Origin: Pedobacter namyangjuensis | GTDB taxonomy: Bacteria > Bacteroidota > Bacteroidia > Sphingobacteriales > Sphingobacteriaceae | Direction: 5' to 3' | Assembly (NCBI RefSeq): GCF_003313325.1 | Contig: NZ_QMHQ01000001.1 | Location: 1,054,001-1,118,000, forward strand | DNA: 64,000 nucleotides | Shown: positions 1 to 9,282 of the stretch, one piece after another | Layout of the letters: the number at the start of each line of letters is the position of its first letter | How positions within the stretch are numbered: position 1 is the stretch's first letter | Program-made: the position numbers and the translations under genes | Notes under the pieces: model-generated | The model's input: only the letters and a program-made list of their open reading frames with translations | The model's database searches: none | Told to the model about the DNA's origin: nothing

Positions 1-745
1 GAAAGTAAAGCTCCAAATTTGGCCAAACTTCCAGCAGGTTTTTCTTGCCTGTCATCTCAAGTACTTTTTTGGCTAAAACGATGGTCCAAGTTGGTACGCC
101 TGAAAGGCTGGTTACGTTTTCTTTGATGGTGGCTTCGGCCATTTTATCCATCTTTTGTTCGTAGTTATCCATCAAAGCGATAGACATATTGGGCGTGCGG
201 TAATATTCTGCCCACATCGGCAGGTTTTTTATAAGCACAGCTGATAAATCGCCATATTGTATATCTTCGCACAGCTGATTTATCTGATGACTACCACCTA
301 AAACCAAACCTTTTCCGGTAAACATTTGCGTATTAGGTCTGTTGTTGCAATAGATGGAAATCATGTCCTTGCCGCCTTTAAAATGGCATTCTTCTAAGGC
401 TTCTTCAGAAACTGGAATAAATTTGCTTCTATCGCTTGTAGTGCCCGATGATTTTGCAAACCATTTAATTTCTGATGGCCACAAAATATTTTGTTCGCCT
501 TTAAGCATGCGCTCTATGTAAGGCTTTAATGTATCGTAATTTTGAATGGGAACACGTTCTTTAAACTGGCTAGCGGTAAGAATGGATTTGTAATCGTACT
601 CCCTTCCCCATTCGGTGTTTTCTGCACTAGAAACAAGCGTGTTTAACCATTCTTCTTGCACATCTAGTGGGTATTTCATAAAAAGCTCAATCTGGTGGAT
701 TCGCTTTTTCATGTACCAAGTAAAAATTGAGTTTACAATTGCCAT
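1..745 (-). CDS. GH3 auxin-responsive promoter family protein (C-terminus cut by window)
   Basis: An open frame begins at the ATG at 745 and reads leftwards without a stop to base 1, giving about 248 codons, so the C-terminal half lies outside the window. The translation starts MAIVNSIFTWYMKKR and contains WFAKSSGTTSDRSKFIPVS, the nucleotide-binding motif of GH3/adenylate-forming enzymes, followed by GLVLGGSHQ. Bacteroidota members of this family are about 500 residues and uncharacterised; acyl-adenylate or acyl-amide synthesis is a family-based guess. It lies 9 bases downstream of lptB on the same strand, so the two probably share a transcript. The substrate cannot be read from the sequence. 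Confidence 0.88.
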   Translation of the reverse strand, partial: MAIVNSIFTWYMKKRIHQIELFMKYPLDVQEEWLNTLVSSAENTEWGREYDYKSILTASQFKERVPIQNYDTLKPYIERMLKGEQNILWPSEIKWFAKSSGTTSDRSKFIPVSEEALEECHFKGGKDMISIYCNNRPNTQMFTGKGLVLGGSHQINQLCEDIQYGDLSAVLIKNLPMWAEYYRTPNMSIALMDNYEQKMDKMAEATIKENVTSLSGVPTWTIVLAKKVLEMTGKKNLLEVWPNLELYF

Positions 746-754
746 CTACAAAAA

Positions 755-1489
755 TTATAAGTTTTTTCTGCGTAGCACAAAATTTGAGCCCAAATAAACC
801 TTTCTTACCATTTCGTTTGCTGCCAATACTTCTGGCGTACCAGATTCTAATATTTTTCCTTCAAAGAGCAAATAAGCTCTATCTGTAATAGAAAGGGTTT
901 CTTGTACATTGTGGTCGGTAATTAATATACCTATGTTCTTTTTCTTAAGCTTAGCAACAATGGTTTGTATTTCTTCAACCGCAATCGGATCTACTCCTGC
1001 AAATGGTTCATCTAATAAAATAAAGTTGGGATTTGCAGCTAGCGCTCTTGCAATTTCAGTTCTTCTGCGTTCGCCTCCAGAAAGTAAATCACCACGATTT
1101 TTTCTCACCTTGTGCAAACTAAATTCATTAATTAGTTCTTCCAATTTATCGGCACGTTCATGCTTGTTAAGCTTGGTCATTTCTAAAATGGCCATAATGT
1201 TTTCTTCAACGGTAAGTTTTCTAAAAACACTTGCTTCTTGGGCCAAATAACCAATTCCTTTTTGGGCTCTACGGTACATCGGATCTTTGGTAATGTCTTC
1301 GCCTTCTAATAAAATAGTCCCTTCATTTGGCTTTATTAGTCCCACAATCATGTAAAAAGAGGTAGTTTTACCGGCACCGTTTGGTCCAAGTAGTCCTACA
1401 ATTTCACCCTGACTTACTTCAAAAGATACATCGTTTACTACGGTTCTTTGCTTATATTTTTTAACCAGATGTTCGGCTTTTAAAATCAT
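755..1489 (-). CDS. lptB: LPS export ABC transporter ATP-binding protein LptB
   Basis: A 244-residue ABC ATPase with Walker [10 protein letters not shown] (about residue 35), signature LSGGERRR, Walker B FILLDEP and H-loop LITDHNV. Length and the signature with three arginines match LptB, the cytoplasmic ATPase that powers lipopolysaccharide extraction by LptFG. The C-terminal end [12 protein letters not shown] is typical of Bacteroidota LptB. The start at 1489 gives the standard N-terminus [12 protein letters not shown]. The membrane partners are not in the window, which is usual in this phylum. Confidence 0.93.
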   Translation of the reverse strand: MILKAEHLVKKYKQRTVVNDVSFEVSQGEIVGLLGPNGAGKTTSFYMIVGLIKPNEGTILLEGEDITKDPMYRRAQKGIGYLAQEASVFRKLTVEENIMAILEMTKLNKHERADKLEELINEFSLHKVRKNRGDLLSGGERRRTEIARALAANPNFILLDEPFAGVDPIAVEEIQTIVAKLKKKNIGILITDHNVQETLSITDRAYLLFEGKILESGTPEVLAANEMVRKVYLGSNFVLRRKNL

Positions 1490-1570
1490 GTAGTTTTATA
1501 GTTTTTGTTGGTTAGTTTTTTTTGTTGGTTAGCTTTGTGAAACATCAGCTCACAACGTATAACTTTCAAC

Positions 1571-3268
1571 TCAAATCTTTATTCCTTTAATATTTAGTTG
1601 CAAGCGCTTTTTCTCTTTCCAAACGTTTTCTTCGATAGTATAACAAATATCGAAAGGAATGTTTGATTTTAATAAACTTTCATACTCCCCAAGTCCAAAA
1701 GCGATGCTTTCAAAAATAGCTGAATTTTGTTGTTTTACACTTACTTTTAAGTGATTTGTGCCAACAATTTGCGGAAAACCAACTAAAGTAACGCCTTTGC
1801 TCACGAAAATTGGAGCCATATTTTGTGGCCCGAAAGGCGCCATTTGCGTTAATATTCTATAGAATTTCGCATCAATCTGGCTCAATTCTATTTCGCAATC
1901 TATGTTAATTACTGGAACTAATAAATTTGGACTGATAGTAGAAGAGACCACGTCTTCAAACTTATCTGCAAAAAGCGTTAAATTTTCTGGTTTTATGGTT
2001 AGGCCTGCTGCATATTTATGTCCGCCAAACTGCTCTAACAAATGGCTACAAGAAAGTAACGCTTCGTATAAATCATAGCCAGCTACAGATCTTGCAGAAC
2101 CCGTATAATTTCCATTAGATTCTGTTAGCACGATGGTTGGGCGATAATAAGTTTCCGTTAAACGGGATGCCACAATACCAATTACGCCCTTGTTCCAATC
2201 AGACTGATAAACTACAGTGGTTTTTCTATTTACCAAAATGTCGCTTTGCTGAATAATAGCTAACGCTTCTTGTGTGATGTTTTGGTCAAAAGTTTTTCTG
2301 TCGGTATTTTGGCTGTTGATAAAAGCACTTTGCTCATCTGCCAAAATTACCTCGTCGCTTAAAAGCATTTTTACGGCGTCTTTTGCATCGCCCATTCTGC
2401 CAGCGGCGTTTATGCGTGGCGCAAGCAAAAATACTACATCTGTTATAGAATAGGTCTCCGTTTTACCAGAGATTTGCATTAATGCTTTTAAGCCTGTACA
2501 AGGGTTTTCATTTAGTTTAGCCAAACCAAAATGTGCTAAAACCCGGTTTTCGTCTACAATAGGAACAATATCGGCTGCAATGCTCACCATGCACAAATCA
2601 ACATAGCATTCGTACATTTCGTCTGGTAAGTTGTTTGCAACGCAATAGGCTTGTGCTAGTTTAAAGCCAATTCCACATCCCGACAATTCTTTAAACGGGT
2701 ATTCGCAGTCAACTCTTTTTGGGTCTAGAACCGCAACAGCTTTAGGTAATTCATCGCCAGGCAAATGGTGATCGCAGATGATAAAATCTACGCCTAGACT
2801 GTTAGCATAAGCAATTTTATCAATCGAACGAATTCCACAATCTAAAGCAATAATCAAAGTAAAGCCGTTTTCCTTTGCGAAATCAATTCCGGCAGTTGAA
2901 ATTCCGTAACCTTCCTTATGTCTATCGGGAATATAGTATGCTATTTCTGCCGTAAATTGACTAAAAAAACTATAAGTTAAAGCTACTGAAGTTGTTCCAT
3001 CTACATCGTAATCTCCGTAAACTAAAATTCTTTCATTTCCTTTTAGTGCTTTTGTAATTCTATTAATAGCCAATTCCATATCCTTCATTAAAAAAGGATC
3101 GTGTAATTGGTTTAAATTCGGCCTAAAAAAGTAGCGTGCATCTTCGAAGTTTGTAACGCCTCTTTGCACCAGTATTTTAGCTAAGCATTCGTCAATATTT
3201 AGCGCTTGGGCAAGCTCGGTAATCGTTGTTTCATCTTCTGCATCTACTTGTGCCCATCGTTTTTCCAT
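1571..3268 (-). CDS. recJ: Single-stranded-DNA-specific exonuclease RecJ
   Basis: 565 residues with the DHH-superfamily layout: GDYDVDGTTS near residue 83, DCGIRS, CDHHLPG, APRINAAGR and the DHHA1 motif FGGHKYAAGL near residue 400, then a C-terminal OB-like region. These metal-binding aspartates and histidines are those of RecJ, a 5'-3' ssDNA exonuclease acting in recombination and mismatch repair. Full length for the family and apparently intact. It is divergent from the hydrolase gene starting at 3394. Confidence 0.95.
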   Translation of the reverse strand: MEKRWAQVDAEDETTITELAQALNIDECLAKILVQRGVTNFEDARYFFRPNLNQLHDPFLMKDMELAINRITKALKGNERILVYGDYDVDGTTSVALTYSFFSQFTAEIAYYIPDRHKEGYGISTAGIDFAKENGFTLIIALDCGIRSIDKIAYANSLGVDFIICDHHLPGDELPKAVAVLDPKRVDCEYPFKELSGCGIGFKLAQAYCVANNLPDEMYECYVDLCMVSIAADIVPIVDENRVLAHFGLAKLNENPCTGLKALMQISGKTETYSITDVVFLLAPRINAAGRMGDAKDAVKMLLSDEVILADEQSAFINSQNTDRKTFDQNITQEALAIIQQSDILVNRKTTVVYQSDWNKGVIGIVASRLTETYYRPTIVLTESNGNYTGSARSVAGYDLYEALLSCSHLLEQFGGHKYAAGLTIKPENLTLFADKFEDVVSSTISPNLLVPVINIDCEIELSQIDAKFYRILTQMAPFGPQNMAPIFVSKGVTLVGFPQIVGTNHLKVSVKQQNSAIFESIAFGLGEYESLLKSNIPFDICYTIEENVWKEKKRLQLNIKGIKI

Positions 3269-3344
3269 TTGGTTTTTGTTTCGTTATTAACGCCTAAAAT
3301 AGCTTTACAGATATTCGTATGACGTTTTGTTCGGCTACGTTGCC

Positions 3345-3352
3345 TATATTTG
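3345..3352 (+). promoter_or_regulatory. Bacteroidota -7 box for the MBL-fold hydrolase gene
   Basis: TATATTTG matches the TAnnTTTG consensus exactly and has a TTTG at 3326-3329 upstream as a -33 element (15 bases between). It lies 42 bases before the ATG at 3394. Confidence 0.5.
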
Positions 3353-3393
3353 CATCGTAAATATATCATTAAATTCCTTTCTAAAAAATAATC

Positions 3394-4164
3394 ATGTCTT
3401 TGAAAGTACACACACTTCACGAAGGTTCTTATTCTGTAGATGCCAGCAAAAAATTTGTTCCGTTTGATCCGGCTATACACCAGGCGAAAGACAGACCGGC
3501 ATCTCTTTTTATAAATGTGCAGCCATTTTTGGTAGAACTTAATGGCCGATTAATTTTGTTGGATACTGGTTTGGGCTATAGTGATGAAGATGGAAATCTG
3601 TTTCTACATGAAAATATTAGGAAAGCAGGTTTCAACCCTGAAGATGTTGAAATGGTATTGATGTCTCACCTGCATTTCGACCATTCTGGCGGTATGGTGC
3701 ATGATGTTAATGGAGAAATGAAACTTAGTTTTCCAAATGCAACTTATGTTATACAAAGAGGAGAATGGGAGGAAGCATTTTCAAGTACGTCATCTTCTTA
3801 CCACACTGACATATTTGATTATTTACAACGAAATGCCCAATTAAAATTTATCGAAGGCTCGGGTAAATTAACGGAAGAGATTTCTTACGAATTTACGGGT
3901 GCACATTGCCCAAACCATCAAGTTTTTTTAATTACAGACGGAGACGATAAAGTATTTTTTGGTGGAGATGTTTTACCAGAACCTGAAGAGCTAATTAGAA
4001 AATTTATCGCTAAATACGATTTTGATGGTCGCAAAGCGATGGAGTTGCGTGAGGAATTTGGCAAACGAGCGGTTGACGAAAATTGGAAATGCCTTTTTTA
4101 TCACTCAAAATCCAAATCGCAAGCATTTATAGAAAGAGAAGACGATAGGTTTAAAATAGTTTAG
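3394..4164 (+). CDS. Metallo-beta-lactamase-fold hydrolase
   Basis: 256 residues carrying the zinc motif HLHFDHSGG near residue 93, a later conserved histidine in GAHCPNHQ, FFGGDVLPEP, and a C-terminal FYHSKSK in the position of the last metal ligand. This is a cytoplasmic MBL-fold hydrolase, of the broad group that includes lactonases, glyoxalases and thioesterases; the substrate is not recognisable. It is divergently transcribed from recJ and convergent with the response regulator gene ending at 4169. Confidence 0.85.
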   Translation: MSLKVHTLHEGSYSVDASKKFVPFDPAIHQAKDRPASLFINVQPFLVELNGRLILLDTGLGYSDEDGNLFLHENIRKAGFNPEDVEMVLMSHLHFDHSGGMVHDVNGEMKLSFPNATYVIQRGEWEEAFSSTSSSYHTDIFDYLQRNAQLKFIEGSGKLTEEISYEFTGAHCPNHQVFLITDGDDKVFFGGDVLPEPEELIRKFIAKYDFDGRKAMELREEFGKRAVDENWKCLFYHSKSKSQAFIEREDDRFKIV

Positions 4165-4168
4165 AAAA

Positions 4169-4573
4169 CTAAACGGTTATTGCTTTCAAAAGCTCTGTTA
4201 ATCTTTCGATAGAAAGTGGCTTTGAAATAAAGCCGTTAACATTTGGATAGCTCTTGGTTTTTTCAATATCATTTTCGTAAACAGACGATGATAAGATATA
4301 TAGATCTGCCTCTGGCGTTCCGCTTATGGTACTGTAAGCTTCAACAAATTCCCAGCCGTTCATTACCGGCATATTTATATCTATCAAAATAAGATTTGGA
4401 AATTTGTCAACATTGTTGGCTAAAGTATCGTTTACATAATCAATAGCTAGCTGGCCATTGCTTTTGGCAACCATATCTATATCATAACCAGTTTTTTCTA
4501 CGATCTTTTTGATGATGAAAATGTTGATATCATCGTCATCAATAACCAATAAATTAATCTTATTATCTAACAT
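4169..4573 (-). CDS. Stand-alone response regulator receiver protein
   Basis: 134 residues forming a single CheY-like receiver domain: acidic cluster IDDDD at residues 11-15, phospho-acceptor D65 in LILIDINMP, serine-rich SSSV and the conserved lysine in FISKPLS. There is no output domain, so it probably acts by protein contact or as a phosphorelay intermediate. No kinase is adjacent, so its partner is unknown. Confidence 0.9.
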   Translation of the reverse strand: MLDNKINLLVIDDDDINIFIIKKIVEKTGYDIDMVAKSNGQLAIDYVNDTLANNVDKFPNLILIDINMPVMNGWEFVEAYSTISGTPEADLYILSSSVYENDIEKTKSYPNVNGFISKPLSIERLTELLKAITV

Positions 4574-4660
4574 TTAAGTGCTTACGTAATTTAAGAAAGG
4601 GTTTTCTTAATTGTTAAAGTTATGTATAATTAAATTTAATTTCCAAAGCTTTTCATATAA

Positions 4661-4698
4661 AAAATGCCTGTAAGGCTATTAAACCTCACAGGCATCGA
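4661..4698 (-). terminator. Rho-independent terminator after the YceI gene
   Basis: On the minus strand the inverted repeat TGCCTGT/ACAGGCA encloses a short loop and is followed by a T-run (TTTTTTAT). It lies just past the stop codon of the YceI-family gene. Confidence 0.7.
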
Positions 4699-4719
4699 TT
4701 TTCTTTAAAAGAAATAAAA

Positions 4720-5307
4720 TTATTTTTTAGCAACAAGCTTTACACTAATAGTAAAATCGTCGTAAATAAAGTTATCACCAATGTTAGAGAACACAGATTT
4801 CGATTTGTACTGAACACCAAATTTAGTTCTGTCAATCGTAATTTTATCGGCAGTAGCAGTTACAGTTTTGTCTGCATTCCAAACTACAGTAGCTGGGAAA
4901 GTGATAGATTGGGTAACACCTTTAATTGTAATATCACCAGTAATGTCAAGTGCATTTCCCTTAGTTGCAACTTTTTTAATTACAAAATTAGCAGCAGGGA
5001 ACTTTTCAACGCCAAAAAAATCATCGTTTTTTAAGTGTTTTTCTAAACCAGCACTTTTATCGGCATCTTTAATGGTTGTCATGTTTACAACAAAGCCACC
5101 TTGAGTTAATTTTTTGCCGTTAAATGCTAATGTTCCAGAAGTTAAGTTAACTGTTCCGTTGTGCGAGCCAGAGAATTTTTTACCTTCCCAAGTAACTGCA
5201 GATTTAGTAACGTCTACCGTGTAAACATCGTCTTTTGGAGCAAATGCAAGGAAAGAAAAGCTAGCCACAACAGCTAACAATAACATTGAAGAGATTTTAA
5301 ATTTCAT
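4720..5307 (-). CDS. YceI-family periplasmic lipid-binding-like protein
   Basis: 195 residues with an N-terminal signal peptide (MKFKISSMLLLAVVASFSFLAFA), then the YceI beta-barrel signature: VDVTKSAVTWEGKKFSG...HNGTVNL, KNDDFFGVEKFP, IKGVTQSITFP and ...IDRTKFGVQYKS. YceI proteins are secreted lipocalin-like barrels that bind polyisoprenoids; the exact ligand here is unknown. It is a single-gene unit with its own terminator. Confidence 0.9.
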   Translation of the reverse strand: MKFKISSMLLLAVVASFSFLAFAPKDDVYTVDVTKSAVTWEGKKFSGSHNGTVNLTSGTLAFNGKKLTQGGFVVNMTTIKDADKSAGLEKHLKNDDFFGVEKFPAANFVIKKVATKGNALDITGDITIKGVTQSITFPATVVWNADKTVTATADKITIDRTKFGVQYKSKSVFSNIGDNFIYDDFTISVKLVAKK

Positions 5308-5458
5308 CTTGATAATTTTAATTTTTTGTAAAGGTATTTAAATTTTTAATGCGGTACTCTTGACCTATGTTAAGATTTTAAAAAACACAAAAGGTTTAAT
5401 CATCTCATACAACAATTTACCTGCTTTTTAACCTAAGTAAGGCACAAATTTTACTGGA

Positions 5459-5483
5459 GGTGGGATATTAAAATAATCCCGCC
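5459..5483. repeat. Imperfect inverted repeat in the YceI-uvrA intergenic region
   Basis: GGTGGGAT and ATCCCGCC form an eight-pair stem (one G-T pair) around a nine-base loop. No T-run follows on the plus strand, so it is not an evident terminator. Otherwise the 316-base gap 5308-5623 holds only the uvrA promoter and upstream sequence of the YceI gene. Confidence 0.4.
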
Positions 5484-5580
5484 ATTGCAGAAATCAAAAC
5501 ATTTCTTTTGATTATAAATAATCGAAGCAGAACTGCTTTTCAATTAACTAAAAATTTTAGTTTTTCTGCTTAAAAATCGT

Positions 5581-5588
5581 TATTTTTG
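5581..5588 (+). promoter_or_regulatory. -7 box for uvrA
   Basis: TATTTTTG fits TAnnTTTG exactly and lies 35 bases before the uvrA ATG. No perfect TTTG -33 element is present. Confidence 0.45.
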
Positions 5589-5623
5589 CAGGCTGTTTTT
5601 TAACACAAAAAGCATAAAAATTT

Positions 5624-8470
5624 ATGAGCGAGAAGAACATTGACCTAGGCGAGCAAAAAGATGTAGAAGTGTACGGTGCCAGGGTACATAATCTTAAAAA
5701 TATTGATGTTAGTTTTCCTAGAAATCAACTGGTTGTAATTACCGGTTTAAGTGGGAGCGGAAAATCTTCCTTGGCTTTCGATACCATTTATGCAGAAGGG
5801 CAACGTCGATACATGGAAACATTTAGCGCCTATTCTCGCCAGTTTATGGGTGGTATGGAAAGGCCAGATGTAGATAAGGTTTCTGGGCTTAGTCCGGTAA
5901 TTGCTATTGAACAAAAAACTACGAGTAAAAACCCGCGTTCTACCGTAGGTACCATTACCGAGATATACGATTTTATGCGTTTGCTTTATGCTCGTGTTGC
6001 AGATGCTTTCTCTTACAATACTGGAGAGAAAATGGAACGCATGAGCGAAGATCAAATTCTTAAAAACATTTACAGCAAGTTTGAAACCATGCCAGTAAAT
6101 ATTCTGGCTCCTGTTGTTAAAGGTAGAAAAGGGCATTACCGAGAACTTTTCGAGCAAATTCGTAAACAAGGTTTCGTAAAAGTTAGGGTGGATGGGGAAA
6201 TTAAAGATATTACGGCCAAAATGCAGGTCGACCGTTACAAAATTCACGATATCGAAATTGTAGTTGATCGTTTGATAATTGATCAAAAAGACCACAAACG
6301 TTTATTAGACAGTATTCAAACTGCCATGCGTTTGGGTAAAGGTATTATTAAAATTAGCGACAAGGACAATAATGTAGCGCACTTTAGTAAATTTTTAATG
6401 TGCCCAAGCACTGGTATTTCTTATGATGAGCCACAGCCAAATAGTTTTTCTTTCAACTCGCCTTACGGTGCTTGCGAGCGTTGCGATGGTTTGGGTTATA
6501 TTTTTGTAGTGGATAAAGAATCTGTAATGCCGAATATGAAATTGAGCATTATTAACGGTGGTTTGGCTCCATTAGGCGAATACCGAGATGTTTGGATGTT
6601 TCAGGTTTTAAAAGCGCTCGGCAAAAAATATAACTTCTCTTTATCTACTCCTTTAGAAAAACTCGGCGAGGATAATATTAATATTATTTTAAACGGAACA
6701 CCTGAGTTATTGAGTGTGGCGGTTGAGTATAATAAATGGAACGTACAGAACTACCAAATTACCTTTGATGGTATTATTAAACTGTTAGAAGAGCAGCAAG
6801 AAAAACGTAGCGATACCGCAAATGCGGATGATATGGATACTTTCCGTAAGCTAAAAACCTGTCCGGAGTGCCACGGTGCTCGTTTAAAGAAAGAAAGTTT
6901 ACATTTTAAGCTCGATGGCAAAAATATTTTCGAGCTGTCTGAAATGGATATCCAATCGCTTAAAAATTGGTTCTTAGATGTTGAGGACCGTTTAAACGAC
7001 AGGCAGAACACCATTGCCAAGGAGATTTTAAAAGAAATTAGAGCTCGTATTGGTTTCTTAACTGATGTAGGTTTAACTTATTTATCTTTAGATAGAACAG
7101 CCAGAACGCTATCTGGTGGCGAGGCGCAACGTATTCGTTTGGCTACGCAAATTGGTTCGCAACTGATGAATGTGATGTACATTCTAGATGAACCAAGCAT
7201 CGGTTTGCACCAGCGTGATAACGAGCGCTTGATTGGTGCATTGAAAAATCTTCGCGATTTAGGCAACACTGTTTTGGTAGTTGAGCACGATAAGGATATG
7301 ATTTTAGAGGCTGATCATGTTATTGATGTTGGTCCGGCTGCGGGTGTTCACGGCGGCCAAATTGTAGCACAAGGCACACCAGCGCAGATTTTAAAGTCTG
7401 GAACGCTAACAGCATCTTATTTAAACGGTGTAAAAGGCATCGAAGTTCCGAAAAAACGCAGAAAAGGAAATGGGCATAAGTTGTCTATCATCAAAGCAAC
7501 TGGCCATAATCTAAAAGAAGTTTCAGTAGATTTTCCTTTGGGTAAATTTATCGCAGTTACTGGTGTTTCTGGAAGTGGTAAATCCAGCTTAATCACCGAA
7601 ACTTTATATCCTATTCTAAATCATCACTTTTTTAGAGCAAAAAAGCACCCACTTCCTTACCAGAAAATAAATGGCTTAAAAGAAATTGATAAAGTGATTG
7701 AAATCGATCAGGCGCCTATCGGGCGCACGCCGAGGTCAAATCCATCAACCTATACCGGTGTTTTTTCTGATATAAGGAATTTATACGTACAGTTGCCAGA
7801 AGCAAAAATTCGCGGCTACAAACCTGGTCGTTTTTCTTTTAACGTAAAAGGTGGTCGTTGCGAAACTTGCCAAGGTGCCGGAATGAAGGTAATAGAAATG
7901 AATTTCCTGCCAGATGTATCGGTTCCATGCGAAGAATGCGGAGGCCGAAGATATAACCGAGAAACTTTAGAGGTGCGTTATAAAGGGAAGTCGATTAGCG
8001 ATGTTTTGGATATGAGCATAGAAGATGCTTGTACTTTTTTCGAGCACATGCCAGCAATCTATCGTAAAATTAAAACCTTAAATGATGTTGGCCTAGGTTA
8101 CATTCGTTTGGGGCAATCCTCAACAACTTTATCTGGCGGCGAGGCGCAACGCGTTAAATTAGCTACCGAACTTTCTAAAAAAGATACAGGTAAAACATTT
8201 TATATTTTAGATGAACCTACAACCGGTTTGCACTTTGAAGATATTAATGTTCTGCTTGGTGTATTAAATGAATTGGTTGAAAAAGGAAACACCGTTCTTG
8301 TTATCGAGCACAACTTAGATGTTGTAAAAGTGGCCGATTGGGTAATAGATTTGGGCGAAGAAGGTGGAGCCGGTGGCGGAAGAATTATTTTCGAAGGCAC
8401 ACCAGAAGGTTTAATTCAAAATCCAATAAGCTTAACCGGAAAGTTTCTGAAAAAAGAAATGGAAGGATAA
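5624..8470 (+). CDS. uvrA: Excinuclease ABC subunit UvrA
   Basis: 948 residues, the normal UvrA length. Two ABC ATPase modules are visible: Walker A GLSGSGKSS near residue 43 and GVSGSGKSS near residue 648, with signatures LSGGEAQRIRL and LSGGEAQRVKL. The zinc modules CPECHGARL and CETCQGAG...CEECGG are intact. UvrA recognises bulky DNA lesions and loads UvrB in nucleotide excision repair. It stands alone with its own promoter and terminator. Confidence 0.97.
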   Translation: MSEKNIDLGEQKDVEVYGARVHNLKNIDVSFPRNQLVVITGLSGSGKSSLAFDTIYAEGQRRYMETFSAYSRQFMGGMERPDVDKVSGLSPVIAIEQKTTSKNPRSTVGTITEIYDFMRLLYARVADAFSYNTGEKMERMSEDQILKNIYSKFETMPVNILAPVVKGRKGHYRELFEQIRKQGFVKVRVDGEIKDITAKMQVDRYKIHDIEIVVDRLIIDQKDHKRLLDSIQTAMRLGKGIIKISDKDNNVAHFSKFLMCPSTGISYDEPQPNSFSFNSPYGACERCDGLGYIFVVDKESVMPNMKLSIINGGLAPLGEYRDVWMFQVLKALGKKYNFSLSTPLEKLGEDNINIILNGTPELLSVAVEYNKWNVQNYQITFDGIIKLLEEQQEKRSDTANADDMDTFRKLKTCPECHGARLKKESLHFKLDGKNIFELSEMDIQSLKNWFLDVEDRLNDRQNTIAKEILKEIRARIGFLTDVGLTYLSLDRTARTLSGGEAQRIRLATQIGSQLMNVMYILDEPSIGLHQRDNERLIGALKNLRDLGNTVLVVEHDKDMILEADHVIDVGPAAGVHGGQIVAQGTPAQILKSGTLTASYLNGVKGIEVPKKRRKGNGHKLSIIKATGHNLKEVSVDFPLGKFIAVTGVSGSGKSSLITETLYPILNHHFFRAKKHPLPYQKINGLKEIDKVIEIDQAPIGRTPRSNPSTYTGVFSDIRNLYVQLPEAKIRGYKPGRFSFNVKGGRCETCQGAGMKVIEMNFLPDVSVPCEECGGRRYNRETLEVRYKGKSISDVLDMSIEDACTFFEHMPAIYRKIKTLNDVGLGYIRLGQSSTTLSGGEAQRVKLATELSKKDTGKTFYILDEPTTGLHFEDINVLLGVLNELVEKGNTVLVIEHNLDVVKVADWVIDLGEEGGAGGGRIIFEGTPEGLIQNPISLTGKFLKKEMEG

Positions 8471-8547
8471 TTTTGTAGGGTCGGTGGAAGCAAAGCAAAG
8501 CCTTCTGAAAACATTTTAAAACTTGAAATAGGTAAGAAAAGCAAATA

Positions 8548-8580
8548 CAAAAGCCCGATTATTGTCAGTCGGGCTTTTTG
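8548..8580 (+). terminator. Terminator after uvrA
   Basis: AAAGCCCGA and TCGGGCTTT form a stem directly followed by TTT on the plus strand, about 80 bases after the uvrA stop. Confidence 0.7.
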
Positions 8581-8699
8581 CTGCAATCTTTTTGTTAGCA
8601 ACGCAATTGGCAATTTTTATGTCAATTAAAAACAAAAAGGATTTTCGCTGCAATCCCGTTTATTGAATACCGCTAGTGCTAAACTTGTTAACTTTTAAC

Positions 8700-8732
8700 T
8701 AAAAAAGCCATTCCGACAACGAAATGGCTTAC
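8700..8732 (-). terminator. Terminator after the YiaA-like gene
   Basis: On the minus strand AAGCCATT/AATGGCTT forms a stem followed by TTTTTT, 20 bases past the stop codon at 8752. Confidence 0.7.
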
Positions 8733-8751
8733 TAATTTAACAATGTTTAAT

Positions 8752-9159
8752 CTAGTCTAAATTCTGAAGGTTGCCAGAAAGCTTGCTGTCTCGCGTATTT
8801 TTTTGCACGGTAATGGCACCAAAAATAGCGAGTAAAAAAGCAAAGGCATAAAATCCTTTTTCACTGGGCAGCAGATCTGCATTCCATAAACCAATAATAA
8901 GTAGGGTAATGGTTAATAGTGTGCTAAACCAGCTAATACCGTAATAAATTTCGGTAACTGGTATTTTTTCTAATTTATCTCTAACTGCTTTTTGTAAAGA
9001 TATTACGGCAAAGAGTCCAAACATCAATACGGTAAAATAATAACCTTTTTCATTAAGCTCCATATCCGAGCGCCAAAGCCCAATAATATAGCCAATCATG
9101 CCAACTCCTAATGCAATCCATGCGGCTGCTATGAATGCGTTTGATGGTTTTAAATTCAT
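8752..9159 (-). CDS. YiaA/YiaB-family inner membrane protein
   Basis: 135 residues with four hydrophobic helices arranged as two YiaAB two-helix repeats: AFIAAAWIALGVGMIGYIIGLW then KGYYFTVLMFGLFAVISLQKAVRD, and WFSTLLTITLLIIGLWNAD then KGFYAFAFLLAIFGAITVQKNTRD. The repeated motif GLW..d....EKG(Y/F)Y is diagnostic. It is a small inner-membrane protein of unknown function, transcribed alone. Confidence 0.88.
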   Translation of the reverse strand: MNLKPSNAFIAAAWIALGVGMIGYIIGLWRSDMELNEKGYYFTVLMFGLFAVISLQKAVRDKLEKIPVTEIYYGISWFSTLLTITLLIIGLWNADLLPSEKGFYAFAFLLAIFGAITVQKNTRDSKLSGNLQNLD

Positions 9160-9282
9160 CTTTTTAAATTTGGTTAGTGATCTGTTAATTAATATTGAGA
9201 TAAGCCTGGCATTAAATTGTTACGCATAAAACAAAAACACGTATTACTGCTTTACTAGATTTGAATTGCTTAACTTAAAAAC

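Noticed and set aside
3244..3480. 78-codon minus frame upstream of recJ
   Set aside because: Shadow of the divergent hydrolase start; arginine-rich with no family.
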